The notes: generated by a model from the sequence alone, not told the origin. Positions 51,830 through 60,538 are shown, numbered from the stretch's first letter. The stretch: 64,000 nt of DNA from an uncultured Eubacteriales bacterium (GCA_900314795.1 OMWP01000001.1:80265-144264), one strand, 5' to 3'. Made by a program: numbers and translations.

Positions 51830-52405
51830 TTGAGCTTCTTTGAAAGATATGACAAACGTATTATTGAACCGTTTGCTATCAAAACAATTGCCGCATCATT
51901 TGATGAAAAATATGGTATGTACCATTCGCCAATTGACACAGATAACTTTGATTATATTTCTCCATCTCAGGAACAGGCTATAGAAATAACTTCAGTAATA
52001 TCAAAAAACGAAATCAATGTCTACAGATATGAAAAGCTAAAAGTCAAAGGAAAGCCTCATCTTAAAACTTCACACATTAAATGGATAAAGCTAAAACCTA
52101 ATGGGGATGTCTATTCATATTACGGAGGGTCAATTAGCGAAATAAAGCAAGCTATTCGCAAAAGCTTGGAGTCAAAACATGAAAAAGCAAAAGAAAGATT
52201 AAATAATAAAGCTTACAAACAAGTTGATCTATGTATTTGTATTCAAGATGGAAGTCTTTTTGATCTATTTAGCTTTGAGTTAGAATTCACAGATTTAGAA
52301 AAATATGTTTTTGATAATATCTTTTTCATTACTCCTTCTCATTTTATCTGCTATAATAAAAAGATTGGCTTTACTGAATATCCAAAAGTTATAAATCAAA
52401 GCTAA
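51830..52405 (+). CDS. Unknown cytosolic protein beside the OLD nuclease
   Basis: 191 residues from TTG 51830 with AGGAG 9 bp upstream (the nearer ATGATG runs straight into a stop). No signal peptide or membrane helix. The N-terminal third has a D-x(n)-E-x-T pattern (DTDNFDYI ... QAIEITSV) that could be a degenerate nuclease site, but the match is weak. The middle is Lys-rich. Sits 104 bp after the OLD gene in the A+T-rich cargo. Function unknown. Confidence 0.6.
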   Translation: MSFFERYDKRIIEPFAIKTIAASFDEKYGMYHSPIDTDNFDYISPSQEQAIEITSVISKNEINVYRYEKLKVKGKPHLKTSHIKWIKLKPNGDVYSYYGGSISEIKQAIRKSLESKHEKAKERLNNKAYKQVDLCICIQDGSLFDLFSFELEFTDLEKYVFDNIFFITPSHFICYNKKIGFTEYPKVINQS

Positions 52406-52491
52406 GGTATTTGTAGAGCTTTATCTTAAACAAATGAGGATGAATACATTTGTGAGCCCCTTATTTTATATTATAGATAGAGGAATGGTCA

Positions 52492-52815
52492 ATGACTCAT
52501 AATCCAGATGATTTTCCTGTTTGGCGACCTCAAGAGAGATTGCTCAACCGAGTGATGAAATCTACTGATGTTAAGAGAAAAAAGAAATATCTAAGGAATA
52601 CAGCTGACGGTTTTATAAAGCGTAAGGATGTGCGCGATTACATCTTTAAGCATAAAGGAACAATCTGCTATTTATGTGGAGCTCCTGCTACTCAAATCGA
52701 TCATAAGATATCAGTATACCGATTCGCTATTGAAAAATTGGACATTAGAGATATGAATTCCTTTGACAATCTCTTTCCCATTTGCATGATATGTAATTCA
52801 TCTAAACTTCCATAA
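52492..52815 (+). CDS. HNH-type nuclease-like protein
   Basis: 107 residues. Zinc-knuckle HNH: CYLCG (about 59), QIDHKISV (His of the active site, about 70), NLFPICMICNSSK (second CxxC and Asn, about 93-104). Ends 2 residues after the motif, so it is a minimal or C-terminally shortened HNH protein. Basic N-terminus (KRKKKYLR). Last gene of the defence-like cargo. Confidence 0.75.
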   Translation: MTHNPDDFPVWRPQERLLNRVMKSTDVKRKKKYLRNTADGFIKRKDVRDYIFKHKGTICYLCGAPATQIDHKISVYRFAIEKLDIRDMNSFDNLFPICMICNSSKLP

Positions 52816-53147
52816 GCACTCATACTACTTAACATATGTTTTTGTTTTCCTATCTCATATATTCGAACAAAACAATACTGTCAAGCCTATCTTAGGACTA
52901 TCCTAAAACGTCCAAATTTCACCTGTGTCGCGTTTTTGTGAGAAGGTAGGGTAATTTGACTTCCTTTTCGGATTTCAAGCGAAAAGTGATGATAAAAAGT
53001 GTGATTTCAGCTCAGAAAGTCAGTGTTTAAGCCATTTTTCATTGAATAAGGCTGTTTGATCATTTCACTTGAAGCTAAACAAAAATGTTAGTCACCGTAT
53101 CAGCGTTTCTTTATGCAAAAAGGAGCCGGGGAAACCGGCTCCAAAAA
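52816..53147. other. Intergenic region; 3' flank of the intact macrodomain gene
   Basis: No gene. From about 52970 to 53147 it matches the 3' flank of the host macrodomain half (39800-40080), so the element carries not only the gene but also its downstream sequence and terminator. Confidence 0.6.
53116..53142 (-). terminator. Terminator of the intact macrodomain gene
   Basis: Minus-strand GGAGCCGG / CCGGCTCC stem followed by TTTTT, directly after the stop at 53148. Confidence 0.85.
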
Positions 53148-53924
53148 TCAGCAATTCAACAAGTTGCGATAAATCATCAAGTCATCATCCTTGAACACAT
53201 TGAAGATGACCTTGATATCGCTGCTTGTTGTTTTTTTGTAGTCCTTCACTGTTGATACGGCGATCTCAGCCGCCTTGCGTTGCGGAAATCCGAACACGCC
53301 TGTGGAGATACAGCAGAACGCTATGCTTTTACAGCCGTTTTCTTCTGCGAGCTTCAAGCAAGAGAGGTAACAGCTTTTCAACAGCTCACAGTGCCGCTCA
53401 TTCAACCTGCCGCTGACAATCGGCCCGACCGTGTGGAGAACATACTTACTCGGCAGGTTGTAGCCGGGCGTGATCTTCGCCTGACCCGTCGGCTCCTCGT
53501 GCCCCTGCTCGCTCATGATTTCAAAGCACCGGTATCTCAGAGATAACCCGGCAGCGCTGTGCAAGCAATTGTCAATGCAGGAATGTAAGACCCTAAAGCA
53601 GCCCAAAAGCTGGGTGTTGGCGGCGTTCACAACCGCGTCGCAGGAGAGCGTTGTGATGTCGCCCTGCCATAAATAGAGGTCTTTTTCAACAGGGGTGAGG
53701 TCTGATATTTTTGTGATACCCTTTGCTTCGGTTTCAGCTCTGAGATATTCGCTTTCAATTCGCAGGTAGTCCTCGCTGATAGGCTTCGGCATCCAAATAT
53801 TCATCAATCCGCGAAGCAGATCCTTCTGTCCCTGCTCATCGTTCGGGGTTCTGTAATGGCTGAGTTGGGAACGATCCTTTTGCAGTTCTTTGATCAACCA
53901 GATACGTTGTTCTTCATGCGTCAT
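53148..53924 (-). CDS. Zinc-macrodomain protein-ADP-ribose hydrolase, intact copy carried by the element
   Basis: 258 residues. An N-terminal helical region (1-85) precedes the macrodomain: LYLWQGDITTLSCDAVVNAAN, then LLGCFRVLHSCIDN (zinc ligands Cys, His, Cys), HSAAG, TGQAKITPGYNLP and CCISTGVFGFP. This is the zinc-dependent class (SauMacro/SpyMacro) that removes ADP-ribose added by SirTM sirtuins. It overlaps the HTH-repeat gene by 11 bp. Its C-terminal half is about 88% identical to the split host gene, its N-terminal half only about 58% (both counted by eye). It likely replaces the gene the element disrupts. Confidence 0.92.
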   Translation of the reverse strand: MTHEEQRIWLIKELQKDRSQLSHYRTPNDEQGQKDLLRGLMNIWMPKPISEDYLRIESEYLRAETEAKGITKISDLTPVEKDLYLWQGDITTLSCDAVVNAANTQLLGCFRVLHSCIDNCLHSAAGLSLRYRCFEIMSEQGHEEPTGQAKITPGYNLPSKYVLHTVGPIVSGRLNERHCELLKSCYLSCLKLAEENGCKSIAFCCISTGVFGFPQRKAAEIAVSTVKDYKKTTSSDIKVIFNVFKDDDLMIYRNLLNC

Positions 53925-54999
53925 ATAAACTTACTCCTTTTCTCGCCGCGATTTCTTTCAGCTTGGCGAAGTGCTCCCTATCGGGGATCGCACGCCGCGT
54001 CTCCCAATTTCCTATTGTGCTTAGCGACACACCGATCATGCGTCCAAAATCTATTTGCTTCAAATGATAGTTGCGTCGGATGGCTTTCACGACCTCTCCG
54101 AACTCACTTTCGCAGAATTCCTTGTATTCATCCTTGATCGGCACGGGGGTTTCATTCAGGCTTTTGATGGAAAGGCCGTTATCGTTTGCCGCCTGTTCAA
54201 TCTGCTTGTAGTATTTCAGTTCGGGAACACAAATGTTTTTCTCCCACCTGGCGACTGCTTCTCCCGTACAGCCGAGTATCCTGCCAAATTGATTTAAGCC
54301 GCAGCCGCAAGCTATGCGGATGCTTTTGATCTTCCTGCCGCAATCAGTTTGGATAAAGCCTTGATAATCGCTGACGAAGTAATCGGGTTCAACATTGAGC
54401 ATATCCAAATCGATTCCGACTTCTCGCGCTGCTTGCTTGATTGGTTCATAGTATTTACGCAGAGGCTTTGCACGGTCGATCTCCCAATGTTCAAGCGTTT
54501 GCCAATCACAACCGATCTTTTCAGCGAACACCTTCGTCACAACGCCATGCGCTAAACGGATCTGCCGTATCTTCTTTCCGCAATCGCGCTCGATAAAGAC
54601 AGCATATTCATCCGTATAGGTATCAGGGTCATCTATCAGCTTTTTGACATCCAAACCGGCTTCGATCGCCATTTTTTGGATTTGCCGATAACTCTCACGG
54701 TTTGGGCGACGGTTATTTAATTCATCTTCCCATGTGCTTTCATTGGAGCGGGTAAAGCCTAACCTTTCCGAAAACTGCTCCTGCGTTAAGCCGCTTTGAA
54801 TTCGGATCGTTCGGATACGCTTACCATATCCGGGCTTGCAAAACTCAGTATATTCATCCAAGAGTAATGAGCTTTTGATGTTTAAAGCGTCGGCGATTAC
54901 GCTTGCGGATTCATAATACAGCGCCATATTGTTACATTCATAATCTTGGATTTTCCCAACCGGGATCCTTGTCGCCGCGCTCAGTTGCTCTCTTGTCAT
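53914..54999 (-). CDS. Protein of tandem XRE-type HTH repeats coupled to the macrodomain gene
   Basis: 361 residues from ATG 54999. Four full HTH units begin at about residues 49, 131, 211 and 291 (period 80-82), each with the plan (E/D)Y-x-x-F, G-(K/R)-x-I-(K/R)-x-IR, F-x-x-x-(I/L)G, W-E. A fifth unit is cut at the N-terminus: its first helix (YCHILRHYREAHG) is encoded in frame just upstream of the ATG, but no ATG/GTG/TTG start precedes it before the attachment site. In the excised circle that frame joins the recombinase. Probably a multi-site DNA-binding regulator; translated together with the macrodomain protein. Confidence 0.8.
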   Translation of the reverse strand: MTREQLSAATRIPVGKIQDYECNNMALYYESASVIADALNIKSSLLLDEYTEFCKPGYGKRIRTIRIQSGLTQEQFSERLGFTRSNESTWEDELNNRRPNRESYRQIQKMAIEAGLDVKKLIDDPDTYTDEYAVFIERDCGKKIRQIRLAHGVVTKVFAEKIGCDWQTLEHWEIDRAKPLRKYYEPIKQAAREVGIDLDMLNVEPDYFVSDYQGFIQTDCGRKIKSIRIACGCGLNQFGRILGCTGEAVARWEKNICVPELKYYKQIEQAANDNGLSIKSLNETPVPIKDEYKEFCESEFGEVVKAIRRNYHLKQIDFGRMIGVSLSTIGNWETRRAIPDREHFAKLKEIAARKGVSLYDA

Positions 55000-55082
55000 A
55001 CCGTGCGCCTCACGGTAATGCCGAAGAATATGGCAATAATCCTTTTGCAGTTGTAACGGATTGAAAGTATATATTAAATGTA

Positions 55083-55499
55083 TCAGGCACTTGCCTTGAA
55101 TGATGTGATAGGTCTGTGTGTGATTAAGTAAGGTATCGCGTTATCGATACAGTTGTGCAGGGGTACAAAGCAGCCGAGCATTTGGCTGTTCGCGGCATTG
55201 ACGATCGCGTCACACGACAGGGTGGTGATGTCGCCCTGCCAGAGGTAGAGATCGCCCTGTATCGGTAAAAGATCATCGAGGCGTGTGATACCCATGTCGG
55301 CGATATCCTGTCTGAGATACGCGCCCTCGATCCTTCGGTATTCCTCGTCGATCGGCGCGGGCATCCACACATTCATCATCGCGCGTAAAAGCTGTTTTTG
55401 CTCCGCGGAGGTCATCCGTTCCGCCGTATAGTCAACAAAGCGACTGTCGTTTTGTTGCAGTTTTTTGATCAGATAAAGCCTGCGTTCTGTCTGGGTCAT
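55083..55499 (-). pseudogene. N-terminal half of the host zinc-macrodomain gene
   Basis: Residues 1-120 are host (helical region, LYLWQGDITTLSCDAIVNAAN, LGCFVPLHNCIDN); the next 18 codons (AIPYLITHRPITSFKASA) come from the element and end at TGA 55083-55085. It has its own promoter (55533-55561) and ribosome site AAAGGGGAC. The truncated product keeps the zinc-ligand segment but lacks most of the macrodomain, so it should be inactive. Its promoter now reads into the element's HTH-repeat and macrodomain genes. Confidence 0.88.
55117..55166 (-). other. Right attachment site of the element
   Basis: Crossover AA at 55142-55141 (minus strand) in the Asn codon of CIDN. The element arm AATCACACA (minus strand, 55125-55117) is the inverted partner of TGTGTGATT at the other end; joined, the two halves give a 50 bp attP. 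Confidence 0.8.
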
Positions 55500-55532
55500 G
55501 TTATCCGTCCCCTTTGTATCAAATCTATATTG

Positions 55533-55561
55533 ATTGTACCATCGAATTCGGATGAAGTAAA
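55533..55561 (-). promoter_or_regulatory. Promoter of the split macrodomain gene
   Basis: Minus-strand TTTACT (55561-55556), 17 bp, TACAAT (55538-55533), about 35 bp before ATG 55499. No terminator is seen between it and the element genes downstream. Confidence 0.7.
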
Positions 55562-55604
55562 GCGCTTATATGACTGAATCCGATCCAATGAATTATATGG
55601 ACAA

Positions 55605-55637
55605 AAAGCTCCCGTACCGGATGGATACGGGAGCTTT
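55605..55637 (-). terminator. Terminator of the kinase gene
   Basis: 12 bp stem AAAGCTCCCGTA / TACGGGAGCTTT, minus-strand tail TTTTGTCC, 15 bp past the kinase stop. Confidence 0.85.
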
Positions 55638-55651
55638 GAACTATCATCAAA

Positions 55652-58048
55652 CTATTTTTTATATCTGACATAGATATTGTCGATCCTTGCAGTACCCTCA
55701 TCTTTGTCATACTCATAGTTAACCGATACACCAATATCAGAATGATCAGATTGATATTCCGTATCGATGCTATCATGAAAGATATGAAGAGAAGCCGGCT
55801 CGCCTAACCGATCGACAACATCTTGTATCGTTGACTGAGAGGTGATTCCTTGATAGTTAAAGTCCCCTTCTTTTTGCGTAGAATAATAGATGCTCAGTCC
55901 GGTAATCTTCGCCTGATCGACATCCTCACCGGTCACATCGAACGACAGCGCAACTCTCGTATCACCTTTATTCATCCACAAAGTCTGATTTTTATAGCTG
56001 TTCGCCTCAAGAGCCTCACCCTCTTTAAAGCTCCATCCATTCTTTTTCGCATCACCGAATGTTGTTTGGTTAACAGTGAATGTCGTTGAGTCCACTTGAA
56101 TGGAGGGTGACAGATCGTAAACAGGGCTATTTACATTGGTAAGGCTGGTCGTATAATATTCGCCGAACTTCTCATATGTCACACCTCCCTCATAATATGA
56201 CGGGAAAACATAATGGTTTTCATCGACAGAGGAAAAGAGGAAATCGGCAGAAGATTGAAATGTTTTAGCATTACTGTCTTTCTCCTGAACCTTGATTTTT
56301 GATGAAGATACAGAAGACGATTGAGAGGAAGAGGACTCACTCTTTGACTCCTGACTTAGATTACCGATCGACGCAATCAAATAACACGAAAGGAGCGACA
56401 GGATCACCAATAAGCAGATCAAAAGCGGAAATCGATCTTTTTCTCTCGGCGTTTCATAATAACGATTAACAAACACGGACAATGCGATAACGGCAACCGT
56501 TGTCACCACAAGAAAGATAGATTGACCCGTTGAATAGTTCGACCACCAGTAGGTACGATATTTGATAAAAACAAAGTACGCGCACACAACGCCGATCAAG
56601 AACAAGATCCCGGACCAAACCTCCGCTATTCTTTTTCTTTTCAGCAATAATGCAACTTTGGCTTTTGCCTGTGTATCCGAAGCAGCAGATGGGGATGCGC
56701 TTTTCACCGCGGAGGCAGAGGATGGTGATGATACTCGAACTGCTTCACGGGGGGATGATGAAGACTTGCCCTTACCGGCAAAGGCGTCTGAATCGATCGC
56801 ATCGCTAAAGGAAGAAAAAGACGGTGCGTACCCCTTGTATTGAGCAGAAGAGGACGACGATGACTTTGCGGAAGAGTTGTTCGACGACGAGGAAGGGGAA
56901 GATTCCTGATTTGGTGAAGCAGAGGATCGTATCACAACACGCTTCATGGGCGCCTGCTCGTTGTTTTGTGCACCGCCAACCCTTCTCGGCGATTCCTTTT
57001 TCTGCTGATTGACAAACCCGCTGTTTCCCGCCGAGCCGGAAGCATATGATCCTTTTGCGTCATTGGGATCGGCAACCTGTGTCTCATAAGGATCCGGATG
57101 GAGCGCTTTGTCAAGCAGTTGTTTGAGCTCCGTCATGCTCTTGCAGCGATCCTTTTTCCTGACCGCCAAGCCGTACATCAACACGTTCTCCAATGCCGGC
57201 GGGATCTTGATCCCCATCTGTGAGGGGCGCGGCAGGGTATCTTCGACCAGACGGTTGAGCGCATCCACCGGCACCTTACCGGTGACACAGCGATAGACCG
57301 TCGCGCATAAGGCGTACACATCCGTCCACGGACCCTGATCGCTGTTTTTGCGGTACTGTTCCTCGGGCGCGTAACCCGCCTTCAACAACACCGACATCGA
57401 ACGCTCGCTGTCGATATACTCCTTTGCGGAGCCGAAGTCCATCAGCTTGACGTCGCCGTTACGGACGATCATGATATTATCAGGACTGACATCTCGATGA
57501 ATGACGCCGCTTTCGTGGATCCTCTCCAACACATTGATGACAGGCATCAGCCTTGTGAACGCATTCTCCGCGGTCATGCTGCCGTGTGATTTCAGATAAT
57601 CTCTGAGGGTCTCGCCCTCAAGGTACTCCATCACCAAATAGGCGGTATGGTTCTCCTCCAAATAATCGGTCACAATAACGATGCCCGATTCACCGGAGAA
57701 CTTCGCCAGCGTCATTGCCTCACTGAGAAAACGCTGCTTACCATGCTCGAACACATTGCTTTGATTGGTTGCGATCACCTCGCCGCTGTTCTCGGCGGTC
57801 GTATTGCGGTAAGACAGCCCATGCGGGAAATACTCCTTGACCGCTACGCGCTTATCGAGCTTTTGATCAATCGCCAAATAGGTGATGCCGAATCCGCCCT
57901 CACCCAACACGGAAAGGACCCGGTATCTTCCTCCGATAACGGTACCGGAAGGAAGATGATGCGGCTGAAACGGTATGACGTTGCCGACATGACAGTACGG
58001 ACATATCGTGACATCGCCCTTATCTCTTTTGCAATTATTACAAATCAT
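55652..58048 (-). CDS. Transmembrane Ser/Thr protein kinase with N-terminal zinc ribbon
   Basis: 798 residues from ATG 58048 (GAGGGG upstream). Zinc ribbon CNNC ... CPYC (3-19); Hanks-type kinase about 41-315 with glycine loop GEGGFG, Lys71 in VAVKEYF, HRDVSPDN (Asp186), DFGSAKEY (Asp204) and APE-like APEEQY. Then a long Ser-rich linker (about 330-470), about three membrane helices (roughly 485-575), a Ser-rich stalk and an outer C-terminal domain of about 190 residues without PASTA repeats. Likely senses an external signal; target unknown. Single-gene unit. Confidence 0.92.
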   Translation of the reverse strand: MICNNCKRDKGDVTICPYCHVGNVIPFQPHHLPSGTVIGGRYRVLSVLGEGGFGITYLAIDQKLDKRVAVKEYFPHGLSYRNTTAENSGEVIATNQSNVFEHGKQRFLSEAMTLAKFSGESGIVIVTDYLEENHTAYLVMEYLEGETLRDYLKSHGSMTAENAFTRLMPVINVLERIHESGVIHRDVSPDNIMIVRNGDVKLMDFGSAKEYIDSERSMSVLLKAGYAPEEQYRKNSDQGPWTDVYALCATVYRCVTGKVPVDALNRLVEDTLPRPSQMGIKIPPALENVLMYGLAVRKKDRCKSMTELKQLLDKALHPDPYETQVADPNDAKGSYASGSAGNSGFVNQQKKESPRRVGGAQNNEQAPMKRVVIRSSASPNQESSPSSSSNNSSAKSSSSSSAQYKGYAPSFSSFSDAIDSDAFAGKGKSSSSPREAVRVSSPSSASAVKSASPSAASDTQAKAKVALLLKRKRIAEVWSGILFLIGVVCAYFVFIKYRTYWWSNYSTGQSIFLVVTTVAVIALSVFVNRYYETPREKDRFPLLICLLVILSLLSCYLIASIGNLSQESKSESSSSQSSSVSSSKIKVQEKDSNAKTFQSSADFLFSSVDENHYVFPSYYEGGVTYEKFGEYYTTSLTNVNSPVYDLSPSIQVDSTTFTVNQTTFGDAKKNGWSFKEGEALEANSYKNQTLWMNKGDTRVALSFDVTGEDVDQAKITGLSIYYSTQKEGDFNYQGITSQSTIQDVVDRLGEPASLHIFHDSIDTEYQSDHSDIGVSVNYEYDKDEGTARIDNIYVRYKK

Positions 58049-58163
58049 AAATGACCCCTCTATACGACTCGTCACTTTTTCCGTTATTATCATACCGTTA
58101 TCGACCAAAAATGTCAATCTAAAACAACATATTCCTCTATGAAATGAGATTGCCCATAAAAGA

Positions 58164-58190
58164 AAAGCAGGCGCAACAAACGCCTGCTTT
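58164..58190 (-). terminator. Terminator of the pyrophosphatase gene
   Basis: 10 bp stem AAAGCAGGCG / CGCCTGCTTT with minus-strand tail TCTTTT, 43 bp past the stop. Confidence 0.85.
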
Positions 58191-58232
58191 GCAATATCAT
58201 ATTATCATGCCGTTTCCTTGTCGTGACAACGA

Positions 58233-60365
58233 TCAGCCAAGGATATGGAACTGAACGACCAGCGCCGCAAAGACGATGGAGACCATTGAGAGCAGCTTGA
58301 TGAGGATGTTGATGGAGGGACCCGAGGTATCCTTGAAGGGATCGCCTACGGTGTCGCCGACAACAGCCGCCTTGTGCTGATCGCTACCCTTGCCGCCGTG
58401 GTTGCCCGCCTCGATATACTTCTTGGCGTTATCCCACGCACCGCCGGAGTTACTCATAAAGATGGCCATCAAAAAGCCCGAAGCAGTCGCGCCCGCGAGC
58501 ATACCGACAACACCGTAGAAGCCCAGTACCAGGCCGACGATGACCGGAACAACGATCGCGATAATGGTGGGCAGGATCATCTCTTTCAGAGAAGAACGGG
58601 AGCACATGTCAACGCACTTCGCATAGTCGGGATCCGCCTTGCCTTCCATCAAGCCCTTGATGGACTTGAACTGGCGGCGTACCTCGATAACAACGCTCTG
58701 TGCCGCTCTGCCGACAGCGTCCATGGTGAGCGCCGCAAAGACAAAGGGCAGGCACGCGCCGATGAACAGACCGATCAGAACCAGCGGGTTCATGACGCTG
58801 AACTGCTGCATGGGATCTGCGTTCTCAGCGAGCTTATCAAAGCCGCCGACTTCCTTGACCTTTTCGATGTAGGAGGCGATCAGCGCCAGCGCAGTCAGCG
58901 CGGCGGAACCGATCGCGAAGCCCTTACCGGTAGCAGCGGTGGTGTTACCCAGAGAATCGAGGGCGTCGGTACGCTCACGAACCTCAGGCTCCAAGCCGCT
59001 CATCTCGGCGATACCGCCGGCGTTATCCGCTACGGGGCCGTAAGCGTCGGTCGCGAGGGTGATACCCAGCGTGGACAGCATACCGACAGCCGCCAGCGCG
59101 ATACCGTACAGACCCTTGTTGATACCGCCGTCAACGGAGAGGTTGCCGCCGGATACGAAGAAGGATACCAGTACCGCAACGCCGACGATGATGATCGGCA
59201 GCGCGGTGGACAGCATGCCCAGACCCAAACCGCCGATGATGATGGTAGCGGAGCCGGTCTCGGATTTCGACGCCAGATTCTTGGTGGGCTTATAAGTATC
59301 GGAGGTGAAATACTCCGTGGATTTACCGATCAGTACACCCGCGATCAAACCGGCGAGTACCGCAAAGTACATCTTCCAGTTCTCAGCGCCGAGGATATAA
59401 TAGATCAGCGGGAACGCCGCGACAGCGATCAGGATCGCCGCGAGGTTGGTGCCGCGTGAGAGCGCCTTTAAGAGCAGCTTTTGCTCGGTCTTCTCACCGG
59501 TGCGGACAAAGAAGGTGCCGATGATGGAGCACAAAATACCGAGTGCCGCCATGATCATCGGGATCGCCATCGCCTTGAACTGCATATCGCCGTTGCCGGA
59601 GAAGGCGGCGACGCCGAGCGCAGCGCAGGAGATAACGGAGCCGACATAGCTCTCGTACAGGTCAGCGCCCATACCGGCTACGTCACCGACGTTGTCGCCT
59701 ACGTTATCGGCGATAACAGCGGGGTTACGGGGGTCATCCTCGGGGATACCGGCCTCGACCTTACCGACCAGGTCGGCGCCGACGTCAGCAGCCTTGGTGA
59801 AGATACCGCCGCCGACACGGGCAAACAGCGCCATACTGGACGCGCCCATACCGAAGGTCAGCATCGCGGAGGTGATACCCGCCGCATCGAGCTTAAATAC
59901 AAACTTCAACAGTGTGAACCAGATCGAAATGTCGAGCAGTCCCAGACCGACGACGGTGAAGCCCATAACAGAGCCCGCCGAGAAAGCGACTCTCAGACCC
60001 TTGTTCAATCCGGTACGGCAAGCGTTCGCGGTACGCGCGTTCGCCGCCGTCGCGATCTTCATGCCGATAAAGCCCGACAGACCCGAGAAGAAGCCGCCCG
60101 TGACAAAGGCGAAGGGTACATAGGGGGTCAGCAGTTTGAAGATCGCCATCGCGCCCAGGATCAGGAACATCACAGCGAAGAAGATCAGTACGATGGTGTA
60201 CTGTCTTTTCAGATATGCGTTCGCGCCCGAACGGATGGAAGCGGAAATTTTCTTCATCCTGTCTGTACCTTCATCGAAGCTCATGACGCGCTTTGCCATG
60301 ATCACAGCAAAGGCCAGCGCGAGGAGAGAACCGACGAAGATCGCAATTACAAGATACAATTCCAT
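58233..60365 (-). CDS. hppA: Membrane-bound ion-pumping pyrophosphatase, K+-dependent type
   Basis: 710 residues from ATG 60365 (AAGGAGACG upstream; the frame start at 60395 has none), about 16 membrane helices. Substrate-site motifs: DVGADLVGKVEAGIPEDDPR, NVGDNVGDVAGMGADLYESY and KCVDMCSR-type C-terminal loops. GNTTAATGKG has Ala where K+-independent enzymes have Lys, so K+ is needed. Couples PPi hydrolysis to export of H+ or Na+; related Clostridia enzymes include Na+ pumps, so the ion is not settled. Single-gene unit with its own promoter and terminator. Confidence 0.95.
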   Translation of the reverse strand: MELYLVIAIFVGSLLALAFAVIMAKRVMSFDEGTDRMKKISASIRSGANAYLKRQYTIVLIFFAVMFLILGAMAIFKLLTPYVPFAFVTGGFFSGLSGFIGMKIATAANARTANACRTGLNKGLRVAFSAGSVMGFTVVGLGLLDISIWFTLLKFVFKLDAAGITSAMLTFGMGASSMALFARVGGGIFTKAADVGADLVGKVEAGIPEDDPRNPAVIADNVGDNVGDVAGMGADLYESYVGSVISCAALGVAAFSGNGDMQFKAMAIPMIMAALGILCSIIGTFFVRTGEKTEQKLLLKALSRGTNLAAILIAVAAFPLIYYILGAENWKMYFAVLAGLIAGVLIGKSTEYFTSDTYKPTKNLASKSETGSATIIIGGLGLGMLSTALPIIIVGVAVLVSFFVSGGNLSVDGGINKGLYGIALAAVGMLSTLGITLATDAYGPVADNAGGIAEMSGLEPEVRERTDALDSLGNTTAATGKGFAIGSAALTALALIASYIEKVKEVGGFDKLAENADPMQQFSVMNPLVLIGLFIGACLPFVFAALTMDAVGRAAQSVVIEVRRQFKSIKGLMEGKADPDYAKCVDMCSRSSLKEMILPTIIAIVVPVIVGLVLGFYGVVGMLAGATASGFLMAIFMSNSGGAWDNAKKYIEAGNHGGKGSDQHKAAVVGDTVGDPFKDTSGPSINILIKLLSMVSIVFAALVVQFHILG

Positions 60366-60509
60366 TTGTTCTACGTCTCCTTTCTGATACCGCACTTTGA
60401 CGAAAAAGAATGAGTATCACGCATTTTCGCCGCCGTTTGGTACGTTTCGTGCCGCATTTTTGCAGGAACAGACCCACAATCCTGCAAGCAACGATTTTAC
60501 GTAACCATT

Positions 60510-60538
60510 ATTTTACTATAATAAAGCGGAATAGTCAA
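60510..60538 (-). promoter_or_regulatory. Promoter of the pyrophosphatase gene
   Basis: Minus-strand TTGACT (60538-60533), 17 bp, TAAAAT (60515-60510), about 140 bp before ATG 60365, leaving a long leader. Confidence 0.75.

Larger units (their letters stand above)
40504..55142. mobile_element. Integrative and mobilizable element, 14.6 kb, in a macrodomain gene
   Basis: Bounded by the attachment sites at 40502-40503 and 55141-55142. Contains: serine recombinase, a 66-residue protein, iteron-like repeats, VapE-like protein, MobA/MobL relaxase, DUF3847 protein, oriT, XRE regulator, Eco47II-like R-M, OLD nuclease, unknown protein, HNH protein, macrodomain protein and HTH-repeat protein. It has no type IV secretion genes, so transfer would need a helper. 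The cargo at 47.4-52.9 kb is visibly more A+T rich than the host. No tRNA or other direct repeat is used; the target is a coding sequence. Confidence 0.88.

Noticed and set aside
49624..52815. Gabija system
   Set aside because: The OLD-type nuclease resembles GajA in layout, but no UvrD-like GajB follows; the next genes are an unknown protein and an HNH protein.
40504..55142. Prophage
   Set aside because: No capsid, terminase, portal or tail genes; relaxase and oriT point to a mobilizable element.
55083..55499. Independent 138-residue macrodomain-like gene
   Set aside because: Its frame and length complete exactly with the fragment at 40081-40503, and the last 18 codons are element DNA, so it is a truncated half and not a separate gene.
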